Below are positions 36,538 through 44,433 of a stretch of 64,000 nt of DNA, piece after piece. A model generated the notes under the pieces. It worked only from the letters and a program-made list of their open reading frames with translations, had not been told where the DNA came from and ran no database searches. A program made the translations under genes and the position numbers. The DNA is taken from positions 62,001 through 126,000 of the forward strand of contig DATAGP010000062.1 in the NCBI GenBank assembly GCA_036263655.1, in the 5' to 3' direction. Position 1 is the stretch's first letter. The number at the start of each line of letters is the position of its first letter. The DNA comes from Schlegelella_A sp036263655 (GTDB taxonomy: Bacteria > Pseudomonadota > Gammaproteobacteria > Burkholderiales > Burkholderiaceae_C).

Positions 36538-38613
36538 GTGCGTGGCGGAACTTCACGCGCGGGGCCCCTGGACGCTTGGTCGTCCGGGGCTCGCGGCACC
36601 CGGAGCGACGGGAGCCGCCCTGTCGGGTCACGGGAGCGCCGTCGATGGCGCGCTGTTGCTGCCCGACGGCCGCCGCGCCCTCTCGTGGTCCGACGACGCA
36701 CGCTGCGCCTGTGGGACCTCGAGGGCGCCGCCGAGCCCCGCGTGCTCACCGGCCATGAAAGCCCGGTGAGAGGCGCGCTGCTGCTGCGCGACGGCCGCCG
36801 AGTGCTGTCGTGGTCGCGCGACCACACGCTGCGCCTGTGGGACCTCGAGAGCGCCGCCGAGCTGCGCGTGCTCGCCGGACATCCGGACCGCGTGAACGGC
36901 GCACTGCTCCTGCCCGACGGCCGCCACGCCCTGTCGTGGTCCGACCGCACGCTGTGCCTGTGGGACCTCGAGGGCGGCGCCGAACCCCAGGTGTTCGCCG
37001 GCCATGAGGACAGGGTCAACGGCGTGGTGCTGCTGCCTGACCACCGCCGGGCTCTGTCCTGGTCCCGCGACCACACGCTGCGCCTGTGGGAGATCGAGGG
37101 GGACGCCGAGCCCCGCGTGTTCGCTGGGCACGAAGATTGTGTGAACGGCGCACTGTTGCTGCCCGACGGCTGCCGCGGGCTGTCGTGGTCCGACGACCGC
37201 ACGCTGCGCCTGTGGGAGATCGAGGGTACTGCCAAGCCTCGCGTGCTTGCTGGGCACGAGGGCCCGGTGAATGGCGCGCTGCTGTTGCCCGACGGCCGCC
37301 GCGCGCTGTCGTGGTCCGACGACCGCACGCTGCGCCTGTGGGACCTCGAGGGAGTTGCCACGCCCCGCGTGCTCGTCGTCGGGCGGGAGGACTCGGTGAA
37401 AGGCGCGCTGCGGCTGCTCGACGGCCGCCGCGCGCTGTCGTGGTCCGAGGACCGCAAGCTGCGCCTGTGGGACCTTGAGAGCGTCACCCAGCCCCGCGTC
37501 CTTGCCGGGCATGAGCGCTCGGTGATCGGCACGGTGCTGTTGCCCGACGGCCGTCGCGCGCTGTCGTGGTCCGATGACCGCACGCTGCGCCTGTGGGACC
37601 TCGAGTACGCTGCCAAGCCCCGCGTACTCGCCGGACATGAGAGCCGGGTGAACGGAGGGCTGCTGCTGCCCGACGGCCGCGCGCTGTCGTGGTCCCGCGA
37701 CCGCACACTGCGCCTGTGGGACCTCGAGAGTGGCGCTGAGCCCCGGGTTTTCGCCGGACATGAGAGCTGGATCAACGGCGCGGTGCCGCTGCCTGACCGC
37801 CGCCGGGCTCTGTCATGGTCCCGCGACCGTACGCTGCGCCTGTGGGACCTGGAGGGCGACGCCGTGCCCCGCATGTTCGTCGGGCACGAGGACTGTGTGA
37901 ACGGCGCGCTGCTGTTGCCCGACGGCCGCGGCGTGCTGTCGTGGTCCGACGACGGCACACTGCGGCTGTGGGACCTCGAGGGCGCGGCCGAGCCCCGCGT
38001 GCTCACCGGGCATCGGGAGTGTGTGAACGGCGCGCTGCTAACGCCGGACGGCGGCCGCGCCCTCTCGTGGTCCGGCGATCGCACGCTGCGCCTGTGGGAC
38101 CTCGAGAGCGGCGCTAAGCCCCGCGTACTCGTCAGGCATAAGAGCCAGGTGATCGGTGCGGTGCTGCTGCCCGACGGCCGCCGCGCGCTGTCGTGGTGCC
38201 ACGACCGCATGCTGCGCCTATGGGACCTCGAGAGCGGCGCTAACCCGCGCGTGTTCGCAAGTCATAAGGAGCTGAGCGCGCTTAGGGCTCCGCAGGTTCG
38301 CGCCGTGCTCTCGACGCTCGAGAGCTACGGGATGGGACGCCTTGTGGTGGGACGCAAAGGCCACCCGACGCGGTTCGAGTGGGCGGTTGCACAGAACGTC
38401 CTGCCCGCTCGCCAGGCGTCTGAACCAGATCCGGCAGATCAGTTCTCCCCAGCAGGTGGCGAAGTGCTGCGCGCGAAGAACGCTTGCCTTTGGATCGTGG
38501 AGCTGTCAAAGAAGCGATTCGCCAACGTGGTCTTGCCGGCCGACGTCAGCCCCGCCGAACTCCGCGTTCTGCTCGACTATTGCGAGGCGCAGGCAGAGGT
38601 CGCGGGCGAGTGA
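36538..38613 (+). pseudogene. WD40 beta-propeller and C-terminal domain of the same NLR-like protein
   Basis: Coding sense passes from the TIR/NB-ARC frame through two further single-base losses (about 36329 and 36697) into this frame, in phase with the original one. It encodes WD40 repeats of 42 residues with consensus ending RTLRLWDLE, the ligand-sensing half of the protein. After the last repeat (near 38259) comes a C-terminal region of about 115 residues. One part is YGMGRLVVGRKGHPTRFEW, which looks like a small winged-helix hairpin. The other ends VVLPADVSPAELRVLLDYC. This tail is not part of a normal propeller. The stop overlaps the next start (ATGA). Whether the frameshifts are real or assembly errors decides if the protein exists. 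Confidence 0.8.
36626..38259 (+). repeat. Thirteen tandem 126-bp WD40-coding repeats
   Basis: About thirteen units of 42 codons follow without gaps, with cores such as GALLLPDGRRALSWSDD and RTLRLWDLEG. Nucleotide identity between units is high by eye, beyond what protein conservation requires. Most variation is at the residues just after the G-H pair (ESP, PDR, EDR, EDC, EGP and so on). The first unit contains the frameshift at 36697. Confidence 0.9.
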
Positions 38614-39497
38614 TGGGTCGGCATGCAATACGCGTCCACATGCCCAAGGTCGCCGAAAGGCCCACGCCGGCGCGGGTGCGGGGCAGCCTCGCGTTCACCG
38701 TCGAGTCCTGCCTGAAGTCGGACCCCGACGCCGACATGTTCTGGATGCAGACCAGTCTGGTCGATCTGCGCTGGGGCGATCGCCCGAACCCGGCGGCTGA
38801 TCTGCGAGGCCGGATGAAGCAGGTGCGCGAGCGCGCGCACGCCTGCAGCGATGCCGACGGCCTGGGCGAGTTCCGGCGCTGGATGATGGCTGGCGCCGCC
38901 CCGGCGATGTCGCTGGTCCTGCTCGTTCCCGACCGCGATCCCGAGTCGTTCGAGCGTGTCAAGGTCACGCTAATGGCTCTGCTCGAGAACACCTGGCGCA
39001 GGGTGGCGCTTCTCGCCGTGGTGGCGCGCGATCCCTCGAGCTGGGGCGACCTGCTCGCTGTGGCTCCTTCGGTGATACGCATCGTGCATTCGGGTGACGG
39101 GCCTGGGCAGCTCGAGGTGGCGGCAAACGCCATGTTCCTCGCCTGTGCCTCGCTGCATTCGCAAGTCCTGCTTACATGCACGGACTACGAGGACATCGAC
39201 GCCTGCCTGGGCGACGCAGGTGCGCCGGGCCGACTGGTCATCGCCGACTGGAACGCGGAGTCGCAACAGCTCCACGTCGAGCCTTCCGACGCGGCTGCCC
39301 TGCAGGCGTCGTCGCGCGCGTTCGTTGCGCCGCTGTGGCCCGACGCGACCATGCGCTCGCTCAGCAGCCTGTCGCGTGAGATTCGCCACTTGGGGGGTCG
39401 CCACCGCGACCTAGTGGTCAGCGCGAGCACCGAGTTCTTCAACGGCTCCGACTCACCACCTCGATCGTCGATGGTAGTCGTCGCGTGCCGACCCTGA
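38613..39497 (+). CDS. Unrecognised 294-residue protein coupled to the NLR-like gene
   Basis: The ATG overlaps the stop of the WD40 gene (ATGA), so the two are cotranslated. No signal peptide or membrane segment is seen. The centre alternates strands and helices in Rossmann-like fashion (MSLVLLVPDRDPESFERVKV; RRVALLAVVARDPSSWGDLL; LLTCTDYEDIDACLGD; GRLVIADWNAESQQL) but lacks a P-loop. I cannot assign a family. Context suggests a partner, regulator or effector of the STAND protein. Confidence 0.7.
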   Translation: MGRHAIRVHMPKVAERPTPARVRGSLAFTVESCLKSDPDADMFWMQTSLVDLRWGDRPNPAADLRGRMKQVRERAHACSDADGLGEFRRWMMAGAAPAMSLVLLVPDRDPESFERVKVTLMALLENTWRRVALLAVVARDPSSWGDLLAVAPSVIRIVHSGDGPGQLEVAANAMFLACASLHSQVLLTCTDYEDIDACLGDAGAPGRLVIADWNAESQQLHVEPSDAAALQASSRAFVAPLWPDATMRSLSSLSREIRHLGGRHRDLVVSASTEFFNGSDSPPRSSMVVVACRP

Positions 39498-39531
39498 GTT
39501 CCCCGTCGCTTATCAACAGTAGGAGTTCACC

Positions 39532-40035
39532 ATGCCCGCACGCTTAGAGACCATGACCGCTGACGAAGCCGCACGACGCTTCAACGCACATCTGCTCGAC
39601 TTCCCGTTTCTCAACGAGTGCGTCATCGTGCGGAGCCGTACCGGTCGGATCACCACCGCCCTTCGCGTGACGGTGGACATGAGGAAGCTGCCCACGACAA
39701 AGTCCAATTTCGAGGACGTGGAGGAGTTGAAGACGGCCTTTCGCGAGTTCATCGTCGAACCCGAAACGGGTATCCGCACCGAGGTCTGGAGTCGTCCGGC
39801 CTGGGGCGAGAAGCTGAATAGACGGGAGGATGGCCACACGAAGCTCAAGACCCTCCGGCGAGCCGCCGACCCGAATCTCCAGGGTGAGCGCGCCACGGCG
39901 TCGGTCAAGCGTACGCTCAAGGCGGTGAAGGCCACAAGCAAGCTGGACGCGGGTCCCTACGCCAAGGCTGTCGTGGCCGCCCTTGCTCAGGTGATCCCGC
40001 GCCGGTTCATCAAATCGGCGATTCGCGCGCTGTGA
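39532..40035 (+). CDS. Unrecognised 167-residue basic protein downstream of the NLR-like pair
   Basis: ATG 39532 has AGGAG seven bases upstream and lies 34 bases after the previous stop, so it is probably the third gene of the operon. The N-terminal half is mixed alpha/beta (LLDFPFLNECVIVRSRTGRI). The C-terminal half is rich in Lys and Arg (HTKLKTLRRAADPNLQGE; SVKRTLKAVKATSKLD) and may bind nucleic acid. No known domain is recognised. Confidence 0.65.
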   Translation: MPARLETMTADEAARRFNAHLLDFPFLNECVIVRSRTGRITTALRVTVDMRKLPTTKSNFEDVEELKTAFREFIVEPETGIRTEVWSRPAWGEKLNRREDGHTKLKTLRRAADPNLQGERATASVKRTLKAVKATSKLDAGPYAKAVVAALAQVIPRRFIKSAIRAL

Positions 40036-40274
40036 TTCTGCGCCGCATCCGTCGGCATGTAGGCGTCCTTCTGCATCAACTAAGACTGGTCGCAAGCCGA
40101 GTGGCCGAAAGCCGACATGCTCAAGGAGTGTTTGCGATCCATCGACATGTCGCGCCTAAGGCAGGTCATGCTGCCCAGCGACCGCTACTTGATGGAAGTT
40201 GATAGTGCTGCTGCAGCGCCCATCATGAGCATCACCTCATCATCAGCGCTCGTGGTGCTGATCATGCTGACGCC

Positions 40275-40306
40275 GATGATGATCATCATCATCATCATGA
40301 TGATCA
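40275..40306. repeat. ATC/ATG triplet repeat, partly self-complementary
   Basis: About ten consecutive ATG, ATC and TGA-phase triplets form a low-complexity tract that reads nearly the same on both strands and could fold into a weak hairpin. It has no coding sense. Confidence 0.7.
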
Positions 40307-40489
40307 TGGTGCGGCCCGCTCGGCGTGGGCACGACGGCAAGCTCGGCGTCCTCTGGCTTGATTGCTTCGCTCGCCTGTTTGCCGTGCCACCCACAGCCTG
40401 CGGAAGCATCGCGCGAACGCAGGCCGCGGCGCTTCGTCGGACGGTTGAATGCCCATCGATATCTCCAGAGCTACAAATTTTCCTCTCTG

Positions 40490-40503
40490 TATCACTACGG
40501 ATA
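40490..40503. promoter_or_regulatory. HipB-type operator, distal copy (TATC-N6-GATA)
   Basis: A TATC/GATA inverted repeat with a 6-base spacer lies directly upstream of and touching the -35 element. The same arrangement recurs at 40543. HipB dimers are known to bind TATCC-type inverted repeats in their own promoter, so this is the probable autoregulatory site. Confidence 0.7.
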
Positions 40504-40530
40504 TGGACAGCGTATCTCAGGTGCTATAAT
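40504..40530 (+). promoter_or_regulatory. hipBA promoter
   Basis: A perfect -10 hexamer TATAAT (40525-40530) has an extended -10 TG at 40522-40523. A -35-like TGGACA lies at 40504-40509 with a 15-base spacer, short but compensated by the extended -10. Transcription would start near 40537, about 25 bases before the hipB ATG. Confidence 0.75.
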
Positions 40531-40542
40531 ATTTCTACCAAG

Positions 40543-40556
40543 TATCTCTGATGATA
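40543..40556. promoter_or_regulatory. HipB-type operator, proximal copy (TATC-N6-GATA)
   Basis: A second perfect TATC-N6-GATA inverted repeat ends four bases before the hipB start codon. A half-matching copy begins at 40513 (TATC with no proper second arm). Sites on both sides of the promoter would let HipB loop or wrap the DNA, as in the known hip operon. Confidence 0.7.
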
Positions 40557-40560
40557 CCTC

Positions 40561-40833
40561 ATGGAGACTTTAGCCGAAGTCGCCGAAGCCTTGCGCGCGC
40601 TCCGCGCGGAAACTGGGCTCACGCAGGAGCAGTTGGCAAAGCGTGCCTCCGTGCCGCGTGTGACGCTGGCGCGTATGGAGACCGCCAGCCGGGGCGACAT
40701 GAGCGTGGCCACGCTGCTGCGCCTACTCGGGGCCGCCGGTCACGAGATGGCATTCAAGCGCCACGCCGGACATTCGCGAACGCTCGAGGACATCCTCGCC
40801 GAGCAGCGCAAAGGCGGGAAGACCGAGAAATGA
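40561..40833 (+). CDS. hipB: HipB-like antitoxin, XRE-family DNA-binding protein
   Basis: 90 residues with a single XRE helix-turn-helix (TGLTQEQLAKRASVPRVTLA) followed by SVATLLRLLGAAGHEMAF. It would repress its own promoter through the flanking TATC-N6-GATA sites and neutralise HipA. It overlaps hipA by ATGA. No antitoxin Cys or unusual tail is seen; the last residues are Lys-rich. Confidence 0.88.
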   Translation: METLAEVAEALRALRAETGLTQEQLAKRASVPRVTLARMETASRGDMSVATLLRLLGAAGHEMAFKRHAGHSRTLEDILAEQRKGGKTEK

Positions 40834-42281
40834 GCCGCCCCGTTCAGCCCGGAAGCGGCGCGTTGACGCTGACGGGCCAGGCTCCCACGGTCAAGGTCGG
40901 CATGGTGCTGGTGCTGGACGTGAACGTGCTGGGCCGTAAGGTAGGGACGCTGCGCCGGGTCGGCGACGAGTACGTCTTTCAATATGACCCCGGCGTCGCG
41001 CCCGAGCAGTTCGTGTCTCTTGCTATGCCGGTGCGTATGCAGCCTTGGACTTGGCCGCGCGACCTTCACCCTTACTTCCGGCAGAACCTGCCCGAAGGGT
41101 TCCTGCTCTCCGTAATCCAAGAGGACTTCGGGCGGCTGCTGGACGGCACGGATCTTTCGGTGCTCGCCGTCGTCGGGTCCGCCTCCATCGGCCGTGTCAC
41201 CCTGACTTTGCAGGGGCAGGCTGCGACGACACCGCTGGACGAGTTCGACGTAGGCACAGTCCTTCACGGGGATAACACACACGAGCACTTCGCCGAGCTC
41301 GTGCGCCACCATGCGCGCGCGGCGATCTCCGGCGCAGTCCCCAAGTTCCTTGCCCCCGAAGCACTAGCCGCGGCCGAGGTCGACGCCCTGCCTCAAGCCG
41401 AGGCCGCTGGCCTCGGCAAGCCCTCGATGCGCACGGGCCGCTACATCGTGAAGGGGTCCGACGATAAGACGCCCTACCTTGGCTTCAACGAGTTCTACTC
41501 GATGCGCCTCATTGAGCGCATCGGCGCCGTCCCGGTGGCGAAGACGATCATGTCAGACGACGGGCGGGTGCTGTTGGTGGAGCGCTTCGACGTGGATCAG
41601 AACGGCGTGCCCGTCCGCGGCGTCGAGGACTTGTGCGGGCTTCTCGGCCTTCCACCTAATGAGAAGTACTCACCCAGCACCGAGCAAGTCGTTAAGGCGG
41701 CTCGCGCATATTTCGCGAGCGATCGATGGAGCGACAACGCTCGCCGGCTGGCTTGGCTGATCCTCGCGACCTATGTTGTGCGCAACGCCGATTGCCACGC
41801 GAAGAACATCGCCCTCACCTACACGGACGCGGATGACGTCGAGTTCACGCCCGTCTATGACATGGTAACTACCCAAGCGTACCCCCAGTACGCCAAGAAC
41901 CCTCCAGCGCTGACGATCGACGGCCGCCGAACGTGGGCGGCAGGGAGCACGCTGAGCCGCTTCTTCGGCACAAGGTTGAACATCCCCGCCAAGGAGTACG
42001 CGCGCATGGTGGAGGCGCTATGCGATGCAGCCGTCGATACGGGAAAAGAAGTGATCGCCCGGAGCGATGAGCGCCCCGAGTGGCGCGGCGTAGCCAAGAA
42101 CATGGTGCACGCATGGAACGACGGGATGGAGTCGCTACGCAGTGTCAAGCCCGATGCTTCGCTTCGCGAGCTCACGTCGAGCATCGACGAGGCGAGGTTC
42201 TCCGGCCCTGGCAAGTCCCCTGCCGAAGAGAAACAAGGCCGGTCGTCACTGCTCCCCAAGCGCGGCGGGCGCGCGTTCTGA
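40830..42281 (+). CDS. hipA: HipA-like serine/threonine kinase toxin
   Basis: 483 residues. The N-terminal subdomain has EYVFQYDPGVAPEQFVSLAM and LHPYFRQNLPEGFLLSVI. The kinase core has YIVKGSDDKTPYLGFNEFYS and VLLVERFDVDQ, the catalytic loop RNADCHAKNIAL (Asp321, Lys325, Asn326) and the metal-binding Asp344 in PVYDMVTTQ. HipA toxins phosphorylate glutamyl-tRNA synthetase or related targets and cause dormancy. It is somewhat longer than E. coli HipA (440), with extra residues at both ends, and all key residues are intact. The ATG overlaps the hipB stop. Confidence 0.9.
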   Translation: MSRPVQPGSGALTLTGQAPTVKVGMVLVLDVNVLGRKVGTLRRVGDEYVFQYDPGVAPEQFVSLAMPVRMQPWTWPRDLHPYFRQNLPEGFLLSVIQEDFGRLLDGTDLSVLAVVGSASIGRVTLTLQGQAATTPLDEFDVGTVLHGDNTHEHFAELVRHHARAAISGAVPKFLAPEALAAAEVDALPQAEAAGLGKPSMRTGRYIVKGSDDKTPYLGFNEFYSMRLIERIGAVPVAKTIMSDDGRVLLVERFDVDQNGVPVRGVEDLCGLLGLPPNEKYSPSTEQVVKAARAYFASDRWSDNARRLAWLILATYVVRNADCHAKNIALTYTDADDVEFTPVYDMVTTQAYPQYAKNPPALTIDGRRTWAAGSTLSRFFGTRLNIPAKEYARMVEALCDAAVDTGKEVIARSDERPEWRGVAKNMVHAWNDGMESLRSVKPDASLRELTSSIDEARFSGPGKSPAEEKQGRSSLLPKRGGRAF

Positions 42282-42348
42282 CAATGTCCGCGCGCGCGCT
42301 TACGCTTTGCGAGTCGCGCTTGGCACCGAATGAAAGTAGCTGACCGCG

Positions 42349-42966
42349 TCAGAGATCTTGAACCGTGATCACCCGTCCGGGTGGCACGAAGAGCACTACT
42401 CGCTTCGCCTTAAAACGATTGCGCGCGATGAGAGCCCTGATCTCTTCCACCTGGCGATTGAAGTGCTTGGCGATAGAGGCGAGTGGCGGAGGCACTGGCA
42501 GCGAGAAGACGACCGTTACGCCACCATAGTCCTTCTGCGACTTCGACTGCGCCGTGCGGTCTATAGAGGGATAGAGGCTGCCAAGTGGATCGTCGTGGTC
42601 AGGGGCTTGCATCAACCCAACGCCGACCGCCACAACACGCTTGGCTGATTCGCTGGTGAATTGGCCATCGTGGGGGCGAGCAAACTCAAGTCGATCTACC
42701 TCGTTTACATTCAGATCGTAGACGAGCGCGTCATATCCCTGGTTCCCCAGCACCAGTCGAACCGTGTGGTCAGGTGGGTACTCCGCCTCGGCGAAGTCGC
42801 ACAAGGCCAGTACTTCGTCGAGGAACTCCTTGTATAGACCACGCTTTGTCATGCCCAGCGCAAACTCATCTCGATTCGCTCGTACGTCGGCGCGCACGCG
42901 CTCGACAAACTCGCGCAATTCCGACGGCGTGCGTGGTGCTTCAAGGTCGGAGGGATTGAGGCGCAT
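42349..42966 (-). CDS. Hypothetical protein, 205 residues
   Basis: The start is taken at ATG 42966 (MRLNPSDLEAPRTPSELREF); the frame is open further upstream to 43074, but that part overlaps another remnant and looks unlike protein. Segments such as GLYKEFLDEVLALCDFAEAE and VRLVLGNQGYDALVYDL look like real folded protein. No signal peptide or membrane segment is seen. I do not recognise the family. It converges on hipA. Confidence 0.6.
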   Translation of the reverse strand: MRLNPSDLEAPRTPSELREFVERVRADVRANRDEFALGMTKRGLYKEFLDEVLALCDFAEAEYPPDHTVRLVLGNQGYDALVYDLNVNEVDRLEFARPHDGQFTSESAKRVVAVGVGLMQAPDHDDPLGSLYPSIDRTAQSKSQKDYGGVTVVFSLPVPPPLASIAKHFNRQVEEIRALIARNRFKAKRVVLFVPPGRVITVQDL

Positions 42967-43139
42967 CACGATTTCGCAGTCTCGAACCGCTCCCTCCGCC
43001 GTTCCGTGCTCCGGCACGAGTTCTCCGCTGGCGCAAGAAGGACGTGAAGGCGTGGAGCGACAAAGTCGCTGCACTCACACCTCGCCGCTTGACTGCTGAC
43101 GAATGGCGGCGGCCGAAGTCCCCGACGCAGCGCTACTGA
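42963..43139 (+). pseudogene. Remnant of an AlpA-like excisionase/regulator, C-terminal part
   Basis: Read on the plus strand, this segment gives RSLEPLPPPFRAPARVLRW followed by RKKDVKAWSDK, the usual end of an AlpA/excisionase-type winged helix (P-x-P-x-R..R-x-L-x-W-R..D-V-x-A-W). It ends at TGA 43137-43139. The helix-turn-helix start is missing. It overlaps the 5' end of the minus-strand hypothetical gene. Such regulators sit beside integrases near tRNA sites, so it may be the last trace of the integration module. Confidence 0.4.
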
Positions 43140-43230
43140 TCACGAAGAAATCGGGGTCGCACCTCGGGCTACTGGGGCACTGGTGTTATTCACAGTGTAG
43201 CAGCTGCCGACCAGCACTTCAAGCCTGGAC

Positions 43231-43252
43231 GGTGGCTACATGGTGGCTACAT
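43231..43252. repeat. 11-bp direct repeat near the tRNA end of the island
   Basis: Two head-to-tail copies of GGTGGCTACAT lie 47 bases from the tRNA 3' end. Short direct repeats close to an attachment site can be integrase arm-binding sites; this is only a suggestion. Confidence 0.6.
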
Positions 43253-43298
43253 GGCGGGTCGGTAAATCTTGCGCCGCGAAAACAGCGCCAATCTTCAT

Positions 43299-43375
43299 TG
43301 GTAGGCCGTACAGGATTTGAACCTGTGACCAAAGGATTATGAGTCCTCTGCTCTAACCGACTGAGCTAACGGCCC
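43299..43375 (-). tRNA. tRNA with CAU anticodon (elongator Met or Ile2)
   Basis: The minus strand folds into a full cloverleaf of 77 bases with encoded CCA. The acceptor GGGCCGT pairs with ACGGCCT (first pair G-U), the D-arm is TAGCTCAGTCGGTTAGAGC, the anticodon loop is CTCATAA with CAT at 43341-43339, and the T-arm is CACAGGTTCAAATCCTGT. Whether it is Met or the lysidine-modified Ile2 cannot be settled by eye. It lies 32 bases downstream of hrcA, and its 3' end points into the island. Confidence 0.93.
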
Positions 43376-43407
43376 CCGCGGAATCTTCGCATGGCCCGCT
43401 CAAGCGG

Positions 43408-44433
43408 CTACTTGAGGCTCAACGCGTTGCTCACCAGCCGCGAGGTGATGTCGACGATCTGGATCATCCGGTTGTAGGCCATGCGCGTGGGACCGATCAC
43501 GCCGAGCGTGCCGACGACGCGACCATCGACTTCGTACGGCGCCGACACCACCGACAGCTCCTCGTAGGGAACGACCATGCTCTCGCCGCCGATGTAGATG
43601 CGCACGCCCTCGGCACGGCTCGAGACCTCGAGAAGCCGGATGAGTTGCGTCTTCTGCTCGAAGAGGTCGAACAGCTTGCGCAGGCTCCCGAGATCGCTCG
43701 ACAGGTCCTGCACCGCCAGCAGGTTCCGCTCGCCCGCGACGACCACCTGCTCGTGGCGCTCGGCCATGGCCTCGCTGCCGGCCTGCACGGCCGCCTGCAT
43801 CAGCGCCGAGATCTCGCTGCGCAGCGCATCCACCTCGGTCCGCAGGCGCTCGCGCACCTCGTCGAGGGTCAGCCCGCTGTAGTGGGCCGTGAGGTAGTTG
43901 CTGGCCTCGAGAAGCTGCCCCGCGGTGTAGTCCTGCGCCGTGAAGATCACCCGGTTCTGCACGTCACCGTCGGGCGCGACCAGGATCACCAGGACACGAC
44001 GCTCGGAGAGCCGCATGAACTCGATGTGGTGAACGATGCTCGCCTTCTTGGGCGCGGTGATCACGCCGACGAAGCTCGACAGGCTCGAGAGCAGCTGCGC
44101 GGCATTGGCGATCACGCGCTGCGGCTGATCGGGCTGAAGCTGCGCCTCGATGGGCGGCTCGCCCGCCGGCGGGCTCAGCGTCTGCGGCTGAGCGGTGAGC
44201 ATCGCGTCGACGAAGAGCCGGTAGCCCTTCGGCGTGGGGATGCGGCCGGCACTCGTGTGCGGGCTGGTGATGAGACCCAGCTCCTCGAGATCGGCCATGA
44301 CGTTGCGGATCGTGGCCGGCGACAGCTCGAGGCCGCTGGCTCGCGAGAGCGTGCGCGAACCGACCGGATGGCCGTCCGCGATGTAGCGTTCGACCAGTGT
44401 CTTGAGGAGGGTCTTGGCGCGCTCGTCGAGCAT
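43408..44433 (-). CDS. hrcA: Heat-inducible transcription repressor HrcA
   Basis: 341 residues, the normal length. The N-terminal winged helix is characteristic: LVERYIADGHPVGSRTLSR and LSPATIRNVMADLEELGLI, followed by SPHTSAGRIPTPKGYRLFVD. The C-terminal segment VDGRVVGTLGVIGPTRMAYN is the family hallmark. HrcA with GroEL represses chaperonin genes at CIRCE sites. No CIRCE repeat was seen in this window, so its targets are elsewhere. Divergent from nadK with a 68-base gap. Confidence 0.97.
   Translation of the reverse strand: MLDERAKTLLKTLVERYIADGHPVGSRTLSRASGLELSPATIRNVMADLEELGLITSPHTSAGRIPTPKGYRLFVDAMLTAQPQTLSPPAGEPPIEAQLQPDQPQRVIANAAQLLSSLSSFVGVITAPKKASIVHHIEFMRLSERRVLVILVAPDGDVQNRVIFTAQDYTAGQLLEASNYLTAHYSGLTLDEVRERLRTEVDALRSEISALMQAAVQAGSEAMAERHEQVVVAGERNLLAVQDLSSDLGSLRKLFDLFEQKTQLIRLLEVSSRAEGVRIYIGGESMVVPYEELSVVSAPYEVDGRVVGTLGVIGPTRMAYNRMIQIVDITSRLVSNALSLK

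Larger units (their letters stand above)
40036..40560. other. 525-base intergenic region upstream of hipBA
   Basis: No credible gene is seen. It contains a run of ATC/ATG triplets (40275-40306) and, at its right end, the hipBA promoter with flanking operators (annotated separately). Confidence 0.6.
29838..43298. mobile_element. Genomic island between a truncated ABC permease gene and a tRNA 3' end
   Basis: Composition and gene content change abruptly near 29840-29950: GC falls, codon use becomes mixed, and genes are replication, recombination, NLR-like and toxin-antitoxin functions. The change reverts just before the tRNA at 43299. The left edge removes the start of a host gene. The right edge is the 3' end of a tRNA, a classical integration target. 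No copy of the tRNA 3' end was found at the left edge and no tyrosine integrase gene is visible. The island may therefore be a mosaic or a decayed element. The exact left end is uncertain by some tens of bases. Confidence 0.75.

Noticed and set aside
36264..38210. A 648-codon minus-strand open frame and several others across the WD40 repeats, with repeated Arg/Ser peptides
   Set aside because: They are shadows of the 126-bp repeat. The plus strand gives true WD40 blades, while the minus strand gives low-complexity peptides without a fold.
36626..38259. Possible non-coding tandem array or CRISPR-like region from the long period
   Set aside because: The 126-bp period equals 42 codons with conserved protein features; there are no spacers.
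40117..40551. An open frame of 144 codons with a run of Ile and Met
   Set aside because: It is generated by the ATC/ATG triplet tract, has no ribosome-binding site and ends over the hipBA promoter.
42967..43074. Upstream extension of the 205-residue hypothetical protein
   Set aside because: The extra 36 residues are low-complexity and lie antisense to an AlpA-like remnant.
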